Position numbers and translations under genes: made by a program
Assembly: GCF_964340395.1 (NCBI RefSeq)
Contig: NC_135569.1
Coordinates: 14,064,519 to 14,128,518 of the forward strand
Direction: 5' to 3'
DNA: 64,000 bases
Source of the DNA: Glandiceps talaboti
Taxonomy: Eukaryota > Hemichordata > Enteropneusta > Spengelidae
Shown: positions 1 through 13,899 of the stretch, in pieces
Position numbering within the stretch: position 1 is the first letter of the stretch
How the letters are laid out: every line of letters starts with the position of its first letter
Notes under the pieces: model-generated
Databases searched by the model: none
What the model was told of the DNA's origin: nothing
The model's input: the letters and a program-made list of their open reading frames with translations, nothing else

Positions 1-83
1 ACGACTTTCAGTTGTTCCACAAGATCATTGTCTTTGAGGCTATAGTCTTCCCCAGAAAATAATGTTTGAATCTTGGGAATCAT
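1..83 (-). CDS. possible 5' coding fragment of an unidentified minus-strand gene (partial)
   Basis: Read on the minus strand from an ATG at 83-81, the frame stays open to the window edge for 27 codons and part of a 28th, beginning MIPKIQTLFSGEDYSLKDND. It is hydrophilic and richer in G+C than its surroundings, as a real exon would be. The same frame is also open upstream from about 284 down to 87, with a single TGA just before the segment (reading ...GALQEY-stop-YRM). It could therefore be a start codon with 5' UTR, a decayed coding segment, or chance. No family is recognised. The rest would lie outside the left edge. Confidence 0.2.
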   Translation of the reverse strand, partial: MIPKIQTLFSGEDYSLKDNDLVEQLKV

Positions 84-1837
84 ACGGTATCAATACTCCT
101 GGAGGGCACCAACTTCTGTCAAACCTGCTGTGTCACAGGACTTGACAGTAGTCCAGAAGGACGTATATACATGTACAGGTAGATCCATAAACATTGTATC
201 CAGCCTGTTAAATTTATAACATGGTAGTCTGGTACACCAATGGAAACTTAAGCCATGTGAAATTGTAATTTGTAGCTGAAAAAGTTCACTTGCCTAATTC
301 AAATCTGCAGACAACCAAGTTTACAAGCTCATTTCAAGTCCTTCGGTGTGCATGATTAAAAGAAATGAAATTCTGTTAATATCCACCCCTGCTGTTGGTG
401 GTATTTTGGACTGTTCTTATTGTTTTTTTGTTGAAGAGATTCATCCATATTGTCAAAAATAGGAGGGATGACTACATGATGAGATAGTCTTTGAATATTG
501 ATACCCAAGAAAATGTTGTGATATTGTCAACTCGGTCGTAGTCACCTCGTCAGTTCAGCTGCATAATTAATGTTTCCTTTGAAACAAAAATCAATCTGAT
601 TATCAATGGGACATATAGGAATCACTTGCTGTCTGAGTAAAATGATAGGTGAAGTTGGCTAGTGATTCCTTGTGAGTATACTAATGGGGATGGAGGTGTT
701 GTTGTTGGCACAACCAATTAGAACCCTGGGCACAAAATGCACGCTACACGTATTCCAATCTGTGTTTGAACTTGAACACAAGAGAAACTGTTATATTGGG
801 AAAAGGGATTTTATGATAGACTCATAGAGGCTTATATTGATAAAATGTTCTTTCTGGTTTACCATTCTCATTACTCAATGCACCATTTTTTGTCGAAATG
901 TTGTAAAAAAAAAAAAAAGTCAATCTAAAAAGTAATCTGACATTTCAGTAATTACCCTTCTCTCAGGGATGAAATCTCCACACTTTTAATTTCAGTATCA
1001 GATACTAAAATAGTATGTAAAAATAATGGGATGGGCAGGAGAGGAAATCATTACTTTTGCTCAGAAGGCTTGCGTATGTCTATTCTGCTAAAACTATTCA
1101 AAGTGTAAAAATGATGGTAACCTACCTTCAGCATGTTCATGTGGGCTTTAAAGCACAGAGTTAACAGACTTTGAAAGTGAACATGTAGTAACATGGAATC
1201 AGTAATAAATATTGAAATAGCAAGATAGTTACATTTTATTGGTCTTTCTCATTAAAATACAGACAGACCTCGTATATTTTATTCTCACCCCAGACAACAG
1301 AGGGCTCCCTTCAAGTCTTTAGTCAGATGTAGGTCTGTCATACAGTCATGTACAATATCATTTTTAGGTCAGCAATGACTAAAAATACTCCTGACTACAT
1401 TCCTAAAGTTTGTATTTCATTCCTGTACTATAAAGAGAGAAGAATTCAAATCATTTATTGGCAGTACCATTTATTTGGTGCCAGTTTTTGTCAGATAATG
1501 AGATTGCAATGACACTTGACACGGTCGAAATATTGCTGGAATTTTGGCGTACTTGTTCACCAAGGTATTTTTGTGATGGAGTTACTATAAGTATGTCAGA
1601 AATGTAGGTCAAGGTCAAGGTCTTGTGTGAAGAGAACAATAGGTATGACTGACAATACAATTGTTTTTAAACCCAAGTTCTGATTGTAATAGGATAAACA
1701 TTTAGGTGATAAAACAGTTGTCTGGAGGAGCTATAGAAAAAGTTGATGTAGAACAAAAGAATGATTCTATGTAATCCTTGTGGCTATATTGATAAGTAAA
1801 CACTATGGAAGAACATAGGATTGAATCACAGGCCTTT
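84..1837. other. non-coding stretch
   Basis: AT-rich DNA with no supported exon on either strand. The longest open frames are under 70 codons and show no coding character. An A-run lies at about 905-918. The segment ends where the 46-bp satellite begins. Confidence 0.6.
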
Positions 1838-3672
1838 AACTGGTTTAGAAACCTGATAGGGCTGAACAACACAACATATCTTACAGTGGTTTAGAAGTCT
1901 GATAGGGCTGAATAACATGACATATCTTACAGTGGTTTAGAAGTCTGATAGGTCTGAACAACGTGACATATCTTACAGTGGTTTAGAAGTCTGACAGGGC
2001 TGAACAACACAACATATCTTACAGTGGTTTAGAAGTCTGACAGGGCTGAACAACATGACATATCTTACAGTGGTTTAGAAGTCTGATAGGACTGAACAAC
2101 ATGATATATCTTACAGTGGTTTAGAAGTCTGATAGGGCTGAACAACATGACATATCTAACAGTGGTTTAGAAGTCTGATAGGGCTGAACAACATGACATA
2201 TCTAACAGTGGTTTAGAAGTCTGATAGGACTGTACAACACAACATATCTTACAGTGGTTTAGAAGTCTGATAGGGCTGAACAACACAACATACCTTACAG
2301 TGGTTTAGAAGTCTGATAGGACTGAACAACACAACATATCTTACAGTGGTTTAGAAGTCTGATAGGGCTGAACAACATGACATATCTTACAGTGGTTTAG
2401 AAGTCTGATAGGACTGAACAACACAACATATCTTACAGTGGTTTAGAAGTCTGATAGGGCTGAACAACATGACATATCTTACAGTGGTTTAGAAGTCTGA
2501 TAGGACTGAACAACACAACATATCTTACAGTGGTTTAAAAGTCTGATAGGGCTGAACAACATGACATATCTTACAGTGGTTTAGAAGTCTGATAGGACTG
2601 AACAACATGACATATCTTACAGTGGTTTAGAAGTCTGATAGGACTGAACAACACAACATATCTTACAGTGGTTTAGAAGTCTGATAGGGCTGAACAACAT
2701 GACATATCTTACAGTGGTTTAGAAGTCTGATAGGACTGAACAACACAACATATCTTACAGTGGTTTAGAAGTCTGATAGGGCTGAATAACATGACATATC
2801 TTACAGTGGTTTAGAAGTCTGATAGGACTGAACAACACAACATATCTTACAGTGGTTTAGAAGTCTGATAGGGCTGAACAACACAACATATCTTACAGTG
2901 GTTTAGAAGTCTGATAGGGCTGAACAACACAACATATCTTACAGTGGTTTAGAAGTCTGATAGGGCTGAACAACACAACATATCTTACAGTGGTTTAGAA
3001 GTCTGATAGGGTTGAACAACACAACATATCTTACAGTGGTTTAGAAGTCTGATAGGGCTGAACAACATGACATATCTTACAGTGGTTTAGAAGTCTGATA
3101 GGATAGAACAACATGACATATCTTACAGTGGTTTAGAAGTCTGATAGGGCTGAACAACACAACATATCTTATGAAGTCTGATAGGGCTGAACAACATGAT
3201 ATATCTTACAGTGGTTTAGAAGTCTGATAGGGCTGAACAACATGACATATCTTACAGTGGTTTAGAAGTCTGATAGGGCTGAAAATCATGACATATCTTA
3301 CAGTGGTTTAGAAGTCTGATAGGGCTGAACATCATGACATATCTTACAGTGGTTTAGAAGTCTGATAGGGCTGAACAACATGACATATCTTACAGTGGTT
3401 TAGAAGTCTGATAGGGCTGAAAATCATGACATATCTTACAGTGGTTTAGAAGTCTGATAGGGCTGAACAACACAACATATCTTACAGTGGTTTAGAAGTC
3501 TGATAGGGCTGAACAACATGACATATCTTACAGTGGTTTAGAAGTCTGACAGGGCTGAAAAACATGACGTATCTTACAGTGGTTTAGAAGTCTGATAGGA
3601 CTGAACAACACAACATATCTTACAGTGGTTTAGAAGTCTGATAGGGCTGAACAACATGACATATCTTACAGT
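1838..3672. repeat. 46-bp satellite array, about 40 units
   Basis: The unit runs TTAGAAGTCTGATAGGGCTG, then AACAACATGACATATC, then TTACAGTGGT, and is repeated head to tail about forty times with few changes. Two linked variant positions recur: GGGCTG or GGACTG, and ACATGACAT or ACACAACAT. Between about 2,310 and 2,860 the two variants largely alternate, giving a 92-bp higher-order period. One unit near 3,165-3,175 is short by about 11 bp. Units become less regular at the left edge. The array is non-coding on both strands. A diverged single unit lies at 51,221-51,270. Confidence 0.97.
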
Positions 3673-6352
3673 ACAGTCTACATTTAAGCATAATTAACAA
3701 ATCATTGCAGCTAAGTGCTAGTCATATTTAATGTTTTTGATGAGTTATGAAATATTGATTGCTATAAATATAAATAAATATAGTATGCTAGTACAGTAAA
3801 TGGATTGACATTGTGTGTACTGGTTGTACAGTGGAAATAAATTGATTACTGCTAAGCCATTGTATTGATATTACTTCAGTTACCAGTGATATTGCCAAGA
3901 ATGTTAGACCTTGGATCCATGAAGTTGTGCAGAAATTCCAGAAATGAAATGATCATGTTATTTCTTTAGGACTGTTATCAGTTTATAGTCGATGTAAATC
4001 TTTTTACTGCAGTATTTACTAATTTTAAAAGGATGCAGAATTCGTTGGTATGAAAATTGACAGCCACTGAAAACAGCTAAGCTAATAAAACAAGTTAGAG
4101 GTAATTTATGTATCAAAGAAATGAATTGTTATGCAAATTATTTATTATGTATGATAATTTATGGGCAAACACTGATATTTAAATATGATTTGCATATCAA
4201 AGACATGGTTTATGCCAGATAGCCAAGCCTCTGCTAAGAGATAGAATTCATTCTAACTTACTATAGTCATATCTCATTGTATAGGGAAAGAATTTTGACC
4301 AAAACAATGGTAAAACTGATTATATTTTGTACGTTTTCATGACATCAAAACAATTTTTTGTTACAAGACAAAATTTCTGGAAAAAAGTGTAAATATTAAT
4401 ATTGCATAAAAAAAGGACTTCTGTTGCATGATTATTCCTATACTGTATTCAAAGCAAAGTGGTTTGTTATGGATGGTTTTATGTAAGATCTACCTGAGTT
4501 CACCAGTCACTTTACAGATTTCCTTGAAATAATTGTAGAATATTTGGAATTATATGCACCTTTTACCCGATTTCCCCTTTCTGTTACTACGGTTCACAAA
4601 CCATAGCAAAAACACTTTAAATGTAAAAGAGTTTGGCGTGCAGACGAACATGCACCAGTTAGCCTGAATGATCTAGTCTTTGTTACCACTGACTTATGTA
4701 ATAACTCCCCAACATCAGAGAGTGGTTACACAAGGCAAAATTTAAAAAAAAAAAATGTTTGTTTCCGATAACATGACTTCAGTAAATACGGTTGGTAGGT
4801 CTGAATTTTATTTTATTTTACTTTAAATTTCTTTGACTTCAAGGTAAGATACTCGTCGGTCATACTACTTCCGTGAGAGTTTGATGAGGTGTAAATGAAG
4901 ACAATGGATTATTAGATGAACACGTTATGCAGACTATACTGTTGTAGTCTAAAAAGACATGATTTCTCTCTGGAAGACATTTTTTTTAAAAAGTGACCAC
5001 AGATGAGGCAAGGGCATGAAGGTATACACAGAAATAGTTCTGAAGTAAATTGGTACCATTTTTACCTTTTAGCATGCAAAATAATGTTTAGGGTGGAGGC
5101 TTAAACTAGGGTCAGTCGGTTGGTAGAAACAAACTATTTTTTTGATTTGGCCTAAGCACTGGACCTTTTAGTGTTTCACACTAATGCACCACTGCATACC
5201 GATAATATCATACAAGCAGACTGATTTGTCATTTAAATTTTTAATATGCATATTATGATTAATGTATCTATCTGTTATCATATATTGAAAGAATCAAAAA
5301 TCAAATTAAAAATACATTTCTCCATATGAGATAAAAATAACGCCTGATAATCATAGACATAATCTGCTGGTACATTTTGTGTTGTAACGGTTTTTATCTT
5401 AAATTTGTATCTTTAATTATTTTCAATTCTAAATTCAAGCTAATTTATTATAAAACTAGCAGTTCTATTCAAAATCTGTCATAAATGCTTTCGTGTTTGT
5501 AGTTGTATGAAATTGGTGAAAAATAATTTTCAGAATTATGATAATATCAGTGTAAAATGGTATTGATTTCATTGGCTGATGAAGGGGGAAAAGGTCAGGT
5601 GACATCTACATGTATTTGCATAAAATTAAAGCAGAACTTAGATATTAACTGAAAAACTTGATAAAGTTGATTTGCTCACACATTTAGAGTCATTTTTTTA
5701 ATGCCAAATTTGTTGTTAATTATTTTAAACTCAAAATTCAGGTTATTTTTTGGTATTGGGTTCGTTGAATGATGATGGGGAAAAATCAGGTGACATCTGC
5801 ATATATTTACAACTAAATAAAAGTAAAATTGTATATTAAATAAAAGTGGTGTAACTTATTTATCTCAAATTTGTATCTTTAATTATTTTCAGCTCATGAT
5901 TCAGGTTTTTTATAATATAGTTTGGTATTGGTTTCATTTGTTGATGTTCAGCTGATAAAAACAAACTATGGACTTATTTCACCTAGATTACACAGATAAA
6001 TGCAAGCTGATAAAAGTTAATTAATATCTGAAAAAAACACATTGATGTGATAACCACAGACCTCTTAGCGGCATCAGTACAAAACGAAGCCGCAGCAGAA
6101 AAAGAAAGCTCTGACTTATCAGAGAAAACGTGTGCTCGATAACATCAAATGATGCTCATGGTTATACATGAATGTTACCCAAGGAAATACAGTCATTTTC
6201 ATAAAATGTTGGCTCTGGAGAGTCATTTCATGATTTTACATCACCTACAATTCGTGCGATTTCATAGAAACATGAACTTGATCTTCTGCATTGATAGGGT
6301 ATCTTTGCTGTGGGCTATTGCATCATGGGAGTCAGCAGGAATATGTATTCAG
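3673..6352. other. AT-rich non-coding DNA with degenerate repeats
   Basis: No coding exon is supported. Three related blocks near 5,380-5,500, 5,700-5,790 and 5,860-5,960 share a core like AATTTGTATCTTTAATTATT followed by an AAATTCAGG-like segment and, in the last two, a TTGGTATTGG segment. They look like old tandem duplicates. A lone fragment resembling the 22-kb repeat family (CCAGATAGCCAAGCCTCTG) lies at about 4,215. Confidence 0.5.
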
Positions 6353-6438
6353 TGGTTGAACACTGAATATTCATGAGTACTAAACCTGCTATACATTTCA
6401 CTGTAAAACAGCTCTCATGAATATTCAGTGTTCAACCA
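6353..6438. repeat. perfect 25-bp inverted repeat (hairpin, MITE-like remnant)
   Basis: The arms 6,353-6,377 and 6,414-6,438 are exact reverse complements over 25 bases (core AACACTGAATATTCATGAG), separated by 36 bases. No matching flanking duplication was found, so this is either a short fold-back element or a palindromic remnant. Confidence 0.85.
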
Positions 6439-8328
6439 TTAACTAATGGTAGAGTCGATACATAGGGTAAACTAACTGTATGTAATTTACATGTATGGTG
6501 TAGTACATGATGATAGTCAATAAGTTTATCAATAACATTTGTGACTTAAAGTTGATAAATTTTTAAGTATAACTGCCACTATTATTCATATAAAGCTTGA
6601 TTCTCCACTGACAAATTTTTCTTTCCCTGAAAAATTCCATCCCCGGTACAAAAAAGTAGTTGTAAAGACATGCCATTTTACTTACAAATATACCTTTCAA
6701 AACTAACATTGTTCTTGTGTGTTGTTCCAAATTTTTCTACCAAGAGATAAATAAATGCTGAAAAATTTCATCTTTATCGATGCCAAAGTTTCTTGTGTAT
6801 CATGTACCCTGATAAAATTTCTAACTTTTAGACATGGATAAAATCTGAACAGTAACAGTGGGCAACACCTACAGTTAGTGTTTGGAATATGCCATAGAGC
6901 TTGATCACTGTGAGGCATTGTGTCGTAAGCTAGAGCCGCTGTTTATATATCTGCTAAATTGCAGAAATGCAGATGTGCATATTACCGTTTCTAACAAGAA
7001 GTTTGCGTCTTTATGTTGAAGGGTCAACAAGGTGATGGTAGTACATGTTCTATCCAGTGAAACGACAATAATTGGTTATCTCACAGAATCGAAATTTTCA
7101 AAATCTGTCAAAAGTTACACTTCACTTACTGTGGTTTAAATACACGGAACTATTTTCATCCTAAAGCGAAATACACTTGTAAACATGACGACTATCGTAT
7201 ATCATTATCATAAAAGTAACAATTCCACTAACACAGCTACAGCTAGGATAATAAGATCACCTTACCTGTTCACAGAGACAGAATTGTAAGGAATATGGAC
7301 AACGTCCAACATTTGCCACCTAGCAGTTATAAAAGGATTTACACATGTAACCAATTAGACGTGTCCTTTGAGGGGCAGGAAAGCGTCCCTTTATTGATAA
7401 ATGTGTCTAAGGGATTAGTCTGTTATACTTTGCATACCAAAATGTTACGGTAGAAGGTTAGGTAAACTGTTCACGGGAACTACCAATCAGTAAACTTTTC
7501 TTTCATTTTTGAGTTATTTTTATGAAAAAATGCTTCCTGTGACGACGATGATCGCTTGAACATAATACACATCAGTACAAAAGTGATGTAGCAAAAGTAA
7601 TCACGCCTAAGAATATGTCCTTTTTTTCATGAAAATATTGTGGAGATTTTAGAACATATTGCTAATATGTTGCTATGGTTAAAGCAACTACTTATAGTAA
7701 ATAAAGCTGGTTGTATTCAAGGTATATTTGATTTTAATTTACTCAAAAAAATAAAAGAAACTAAACTTAACTAAGATTCAGAATACACTCTTTATTTTGC
7801 CAAAGTATTGTTGGGAGTGTTGAACATTTTTTTAATATGTTGCCATGGATACAACACCCTTTGTTTACAGTAAACAAGCACTGAAGCAGGCTGTATTATA
7901 TTTGACATTATTTGATTAACACCTCATTGGAAATAATACACTCTTTGTTCAGGTTAGTATGCAAACAAAGGTGTAAAGAAATCACTGCAAACTTTACAAA
8001 TCAGACTGATTTTCATTTTTGGCCTTTCTTTCTCTCTTTTGTGTTAGAAATGCAATAGCGATGAATAGGGAGATTGTTAGTAATCTACTTGACACTTATT
8101 AATTTTATTATTTGGTAAAAAAAAAATAGACATTTTGTTGAAAGAAAACTGATGTGTTTGTTCTTGAATTGAGTTATTATCTTGTTCAAAGTAGACCGTA
8201 CTTTTTTTGAGTGAGGTGAAATTTATGATGGCATCGTTCAAAATTTGACGTAATACTTTTTTTAGTCGCGACATTTGATGGGATATGCTTCTTGAATCTT
8301 ACGTTTAGTATTATTTTCTCATTATGGG

Positions 8329-8360
<32 letters not shown>

Positions 8361-11301
8361 GAAAATTTATAGAGTGCCTGGATAAAAGCATATATCAAAA
8401 ACATCTGCTGATTCCACTTGTAAAAGCATATTATAGTCGGGAGACTTTGCTATGTATCTGGCTTGACAATATTCTAGTAGTATTCATTTTCAAAGAATTT
8501 CACATTTTCAGTCGACACAACAATCTTGCTGTTGCTTATCTTGAGATTTGGTGACAGACTTATGGCTTTGGTTCAGATAGGAAATTATGTAAAAATGCAA
8601 AAATAACTTATAACTGAAAATGAATTATTCGCGCATTTATCTAGCGTTTATTGGTGTGGTAATCTGTCTAAAATCGTGAAAGACAAAAAAACACCTCATG
8701 GTGAAAAACTAGCTGACGATTAAAGCCGATTTTGTATGGATTGACGACTGAAATTTCAAATAAAAAAATGACACTGTACTAAAGCACTACAAGAAAATAG
8801 AGGAATTAAGCTGTATTCTTACCTCAGATTTTAATCAGCTTGAGTGGTGTGGATGATAGGGAGAAAAAAAATGAATTGTCAAAATTATTTATGTTCAGCA
8901 AAAACATATTAACTACAGTGGCTAGATGGTAGGTTAATTTACCTAACGTTAAGCAACACTAAAGAGTTAAAAGAAATATTTAAAGTATGGTATGTCAAAA
9001 ATAATTAGGTGATACCCACCTATGTACACACAGGACGGCAAAAAAATTAGATTTTCAATATGAAACTGCAAACACAAATCAAGTGCTGTGCTTAACTAAT
9101 GTACCATACATTGTCCAATTGGAAAATGATAAACAAGTTTTGAGCATTGAAATAATTATGTGGTATCCAATTATTTACCAGTACATACAGGTGTGAAAAA
9201 ATTAAACAATTTATTTTTCTTAATGAAATTAAAGTTAGGCTACCCAAACATGTCTTTTAATAATAGATACTGATTTATCTAACATTGTGCAACTTTTAGG
9301 CGATAACAAAACTATTTAGAGTATCAAAATAATCATTTCTGATAATTACTATGTACATAGTTGTGTGCTGTTGTTTTGCAGCAATTCGTAACAGAAATCT
9401 TAACGCATCATTGGCAAGTTTCCAAATCACCAAGCGATATTGAACCTAATGGGGGTGGATTACAAAAATGTAGTTGTTAGCTCAATCTGATTTCCTCTGA
9501 ATGTGTTTCAGACGCCGGATCTATGAATAAGGAACGGAACTTAACAATTATACATGTTTTCAGAGAATGGGATAGGTAGGAATACAGTTTAAGAAACGTG
9601 TGATTGTTTAATTCTGCAAGCGATAAAACTATTTTGAAACAGTATCACTCGTTCGATTACATATCTAGTTAATATACCTTTACTGTGTTTATACAGTATT
9701 ACATTATCCATTCACTGATTAAAAGCATTCAAAACCAAACTTCAACAATCCCTAATCAGCTCTCCATGCACTGTTAGAAATCTTAGCGTGACCTTTTTTT
9801 AAAACACCTTGGTACCTTTAAATGCCAGTTCACCATTTGTCTCAACGATCACTGCCAGACATTTTATTACATAAAAAGTCCATTGTGAGAATTTTTATAG
9901 AAATCAATACAGTCTCTACTTTTAAGCTTCTGCCTCTAGGCCATCAGCATTGATATCAATTTACCAGTAAGTAGTGATCACTTTGTACAGATTATATAGT
10001 TTTTTGTATGTGTGAAGTATTTTTAATCTTTTTCTTACAACTGTGCAAACAAAGATAATGTTTGAGTTGTGTGCTTCATCTCATGAAATAACTGTGTTAA
10101 TAAACAATGTACAGGTGTGTTTTCTCTTTTAGTAGCCTTGAAAAAGTTAAAATTTATACATGCAAAAAGTTTGTGATTTTTAGATAATTTCTCTCTCTAG
10201 ATGATAGTTTTATTTTATACTATGTCTCTGACAAGGTGTAATTCTTTTCTCTCCGTGTCTTTGGTGAACATCCATTTGCCTCCTTGAAGATTCACTCATT
10301 TTTCAATTGCACACTACTCATTTTGCATATGAATTTATAAATTGAATATTCATTACCTCATTTACATATCCATTACCTCACTTGCATACTTATTACACCA
10401 TTTGCATATATATGACATCATTTGTACAGCTAAACTGTTGCAGAGATGAAGTCTGAGTGACATTGGATTTCTAAATACAAAATTCAATATTCTATGATCT
10501 ATCGTAACCTTGAACATTTCATTTAATTTTTATATAAAATTTTACCGAACGATATTCAAGATATAATTTAGATGTGTAATGCAGCTTTCAACAAGAGATG
10601 AAATTCTTCACATTAATTGTAAAAGGTTCCTTTCATTCGTCAAATGACTTGACAGGAATGTATTCTTCAAATTGTAAAAAAAATTAAGATGATTTACATA
10701 GATTTCAGTTCACTGGTCCGTCCTTTCTTTAGGAATGCAGTATGCCGATATACAAATTCGTTGTAGACTATATACAGTATGTACTACAGTAACAACAACT
10801 CAGTTCTTTCACAAAAATAAATTTGCAACTCACTTCTGAATGAATAGAGTTTAACATCAGAAAATTGACATACCATGATAAAGTCTTCTGTACCTGGTAA
10901 TTATCAGTGTTGTCAATCCAGTGAATAGGAAGGGTTGGGCATCTTTCAGTCACCATGTCATGCAGGTAGTAAGACCAGTGACCTCACTCACCTTGCAACA
11001 GAAAGATTTTATATATTCGTAGGGTGAGTGGACACTGGTATAATGTAAGGGATGATTGCACAATGTCAAGGACAAACGGACATCGTTCATTTAGATCAAA
11101 AACCCCTCCTCCCTACCCCTACACGAACGTTCACAAGTGTGACATCAAATGTTTATGTAAACTATAATGAAAACTATAGCGGTCACACCACTATGATCGA
11201 TGTAATGTAAAAACATGATTGTAAACACATTAAAATACTACCAAAAACCCAGCACCATATATCATATTAGAAGTAAATTTTTATCAACTTATCAACATCT
11301 C
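6439..11301. other. non-coding stretch with simple and degenerate repeats
   Basis: No exon is supported. Contents: two diverged copies of a roughly 190-bp segment at about 7,640-7,740 and 7,800-7,920, each containing an AATATGTTGC-TATGG or -CATGG motif. An (AATC)n run lies at about 8,329-8,359. About five degenerate copies of a 20-25-bp unit containing CATTTGCATA- or CATTTACATA-like words lie at 10,317-10,430. Confidence 0.5.
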
Positions 11302-11590
11302 ATGTGTCCTGCACTAATTTGGTAGTCTAGATACAATGTTTAGTAGTCTATGTGTCCTGGACTATTGCTCATTTGGTAGTCTAGATACAATGTTTAGTAG
11401 CTATGTGTCCTGGACTATTGCTCATTTGGTAGTCTAGATACAATGTTTAGTAGTCTATGTGTCCTGGACTATTGCTAATATGGTAGTCTAGATACAATGT
11501 TTAGTAGTCTATGTGTCCTGGACTACTGTTAATTTGGTAGTCTAGATACAATGTTTAGTAATCTCTGTGCCCTGGACTACTACTAATCCT
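11302..11590. repeat. 54-bp minisatellite, about 5.5 copies
   Basis: The unit starts TATGTGTCCTGGACTATTGC and continues with TCATTTGGTAGTCTAGATAC and AATGTTTAGTAGTC. Copies start near 11,302, 11,350, 11,403, 11,457, 11,511 and 11,563. The first is about 6 bp short. Confidence 0.9.
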
Positions 11591-13136
11591 GAGCCCTTTG
11601 TATTCTCCAAGAGTAGTGCATTTCAGTTTTTATATGGTTGCTTTCTTTCGAATGGATGAATTTCTTGAGTGTTTGTTTGTTAGTTTATTTTCTTTGTATG
11701 TTTTTTTTGTTGTGATTGCATGCACACACCATTACTCGTTTCTAGGCTTTGTCATTCTGAATAGCAGAGATGTCCTCTTGAAATAGCACCCTTTCTGTGT
11801 AAGCCTCCAGTTTTATTTAGAACCGTAGCGGGAAACTGGCCTTGTGTATGAATTGAAACGAAGAATAGAATTCCGGACAAAAGATATTTAAAAAACTATC
11901 GTCAGGATCAGAGTATATTTTCCATTATTTATTGTGTTATTAAAATAACTTGTTTTTGGAAGTTTAGTGTGTTCCAGATTTTAAACTTTCAGGAGATTTA
12001 TATAGCTTACCTGTAGACTTGAGAATGACTATCGCTACACTATTCTGCTCTCCTAACCGGCATTATGATTTTTTGTACCATTCCCGAAAATTCTAAAAAA
12101 ACAAAATGTCATTTAGGTTAGTGGAATATTGTAGTAGTGATGATAGTTCATGTCTACAGGTAGGCTAATTTGCAAGTAATATTTACAGTTATTTTGGATT
12201 TTCATAATGAATGTTCTTGACTATTGTTAAAAGTAGATAAAGAAAATTAGCATAACAGTTAGAGTGTGGAATCCATGGTTTTGGTATGTTGGAAAATAAT
12301 GACTTACAAGACATCTATTGTCTTGTTGATGTCAAATAGTTACACCAAGGGCTATGGCATGAAATTATTTCTTCTCATTACCATAGCAACAGACGAAGAT
12401 TAAGATATGTTATCTGGTAGATGGAGTCATTTTATCCTTCCCACCCCTACTTTTTATTCAGTTTTGATTCTTCCTATTTTGTTTATTATGATGGTGATAC
12501 CAACATAGCAAGATAGCGGTATGTAAGGGGGTCATAGAAGAACAGTTGGGGGGGCAAAATGCTAGACGTAGCACTTCACCTGAAATAATGTAGAGGAGGG
12601 TACAACAGCCTAGATCTATCAAGGCGATCTTTTGTCAATATTTGTGATGAAGTAATTGACCCTACTTTTTTGTAATAACCAAAAAAAAAATGGGTTTATT
12701 TTGTATTACTTTTATTTGCATACAGTAGGCGTACGGACACAGAAATGAAACACAAGCAAAATAAAATAGCTGACTGCAAAAATGATGACCACAATGTTGG
12801 TTGCTATGGAAATAATTTCAGTTTACCCTCCCTTTTATTGAATCTGGACGACACACAATCTCAAAGTAGAATGATGAATGAGAGACAAAAAAATGATATG
12901 CCAACCTGGAGCTATTATCATGTTTACATTTTATGGAGGTGGGGGGGGGGGGAGCTGATAGTGGGAGTTGGGGTTTTCTGTAGATTATGAAGAACATTTG
13001 AAAAAAATATTCATATATTTCCCTGATAATTTGATAAATTCTATAATATTTATTGTTGCGTTCCTTTCCAAAATGGTTGTAGTAATTAGAACAAAATTGG
13101 AATATGTGTCTGTAAGGTTACAATATTTTCCCCTTG
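11591..13136. other. non-coding stretch upstream of the first fold-back element
   Basis: No coding exon is supported. Near-consensus X-box-like palindromes occur at about 12,379 (reverse strand, ATTACCATAGCAAC) and 12,785 (GTTGCTATGGAAAT). A G-run lies at about 12,942-12,951. Confidence 0.5.
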
Positions 13137-13495
13137 AAATGGCAATATGGATTAGAATTGGGTATTTATAATTATTGGATTTTTAATTCATAAAACACCT
13201 TTACTATGTTTTTCTACTTACAAAAACTGTGAAACAACATATGCCAAGTCCATGTTTGTAACTCAATAAATTGCAAAACATTAAAAGTATGTGTAAAATG
13301 TTTGCGATTGTACGTACAATAACAAATATTTTACAGTGTTTTTATCTTTTTGCAATTAATTGAGTAACAAACAAGGTCTTTGTATATATGTTATTCCAAT
13401 TGTTTTTTTCAAGTAGAAAAACATAGTAAAGTTGTAAATCAAAAATCGAAAATATATACCCAATTCTTTTCCATATGGCCACTTAAAAATATATT
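13137..13495. mobile_element. fold-back MITE, copy 1
   Basis: The whole segment is one long imperfect palindrome. The left arm (GGCAATATGGATTAGAATTG and onward) matches the reverse complement of the right arm (GGCCATATGGAAAAGAATTG and onward) over about 170 bases, with the centre near 13,315 (GTACGTACAA). There is no coding capacity. A homologous element lies at 56,633-56,977, so this is a dispersed family rather than an accidental palindrome. The termini look like AAGTGGCCATATGG. A target duplication could not be fixed. Confidence 0.85.
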
Positions 13496-13899
13496 AAACG
13501 TGTAAAGAAAAATATTTTGGTATATTTGTTGCATATATGATAACAATTTTTTTGTGATGTTGTATTTCATTTAAATTCATTGTCAAGTATCCCAAAAGAC
13601 CAATTAATGACAAAAGACTTTGGGAGTTTTTTTTTTCCTTCTTGGATGTTTTTTTTTCTTGCTCATAAAGAAAACGTCTTATGTAAGTTTCATGTACAGT
13701 TGTATTTCACACCTCTGTGTATGGAACCTACTTGTTAGATTCTGTGTGTTTCAGTGATTCCTTACCATGGAAACAGGTAGAGATGTTGTTGTTTGTTGAC
13801 AATAAGAAGCTGTTATTTCTTTAGTGAGAACAACTATGGTGAATAAATAAATAAAACTTTCTTAATATTTGTCTCGCATTGTGTTTTTTCCATTGTGAA

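Noticed and set aside
9511-9580. Possible exon after GTGTTTCAG with ATG giving MNKERNLTIIHVFREWDR and donor GTAGGA
   Set aside because: Isolated, no neighbouring exon, no homology. Acceptor-ATG-donor combinations of this size are expected by chance in 14 kb.
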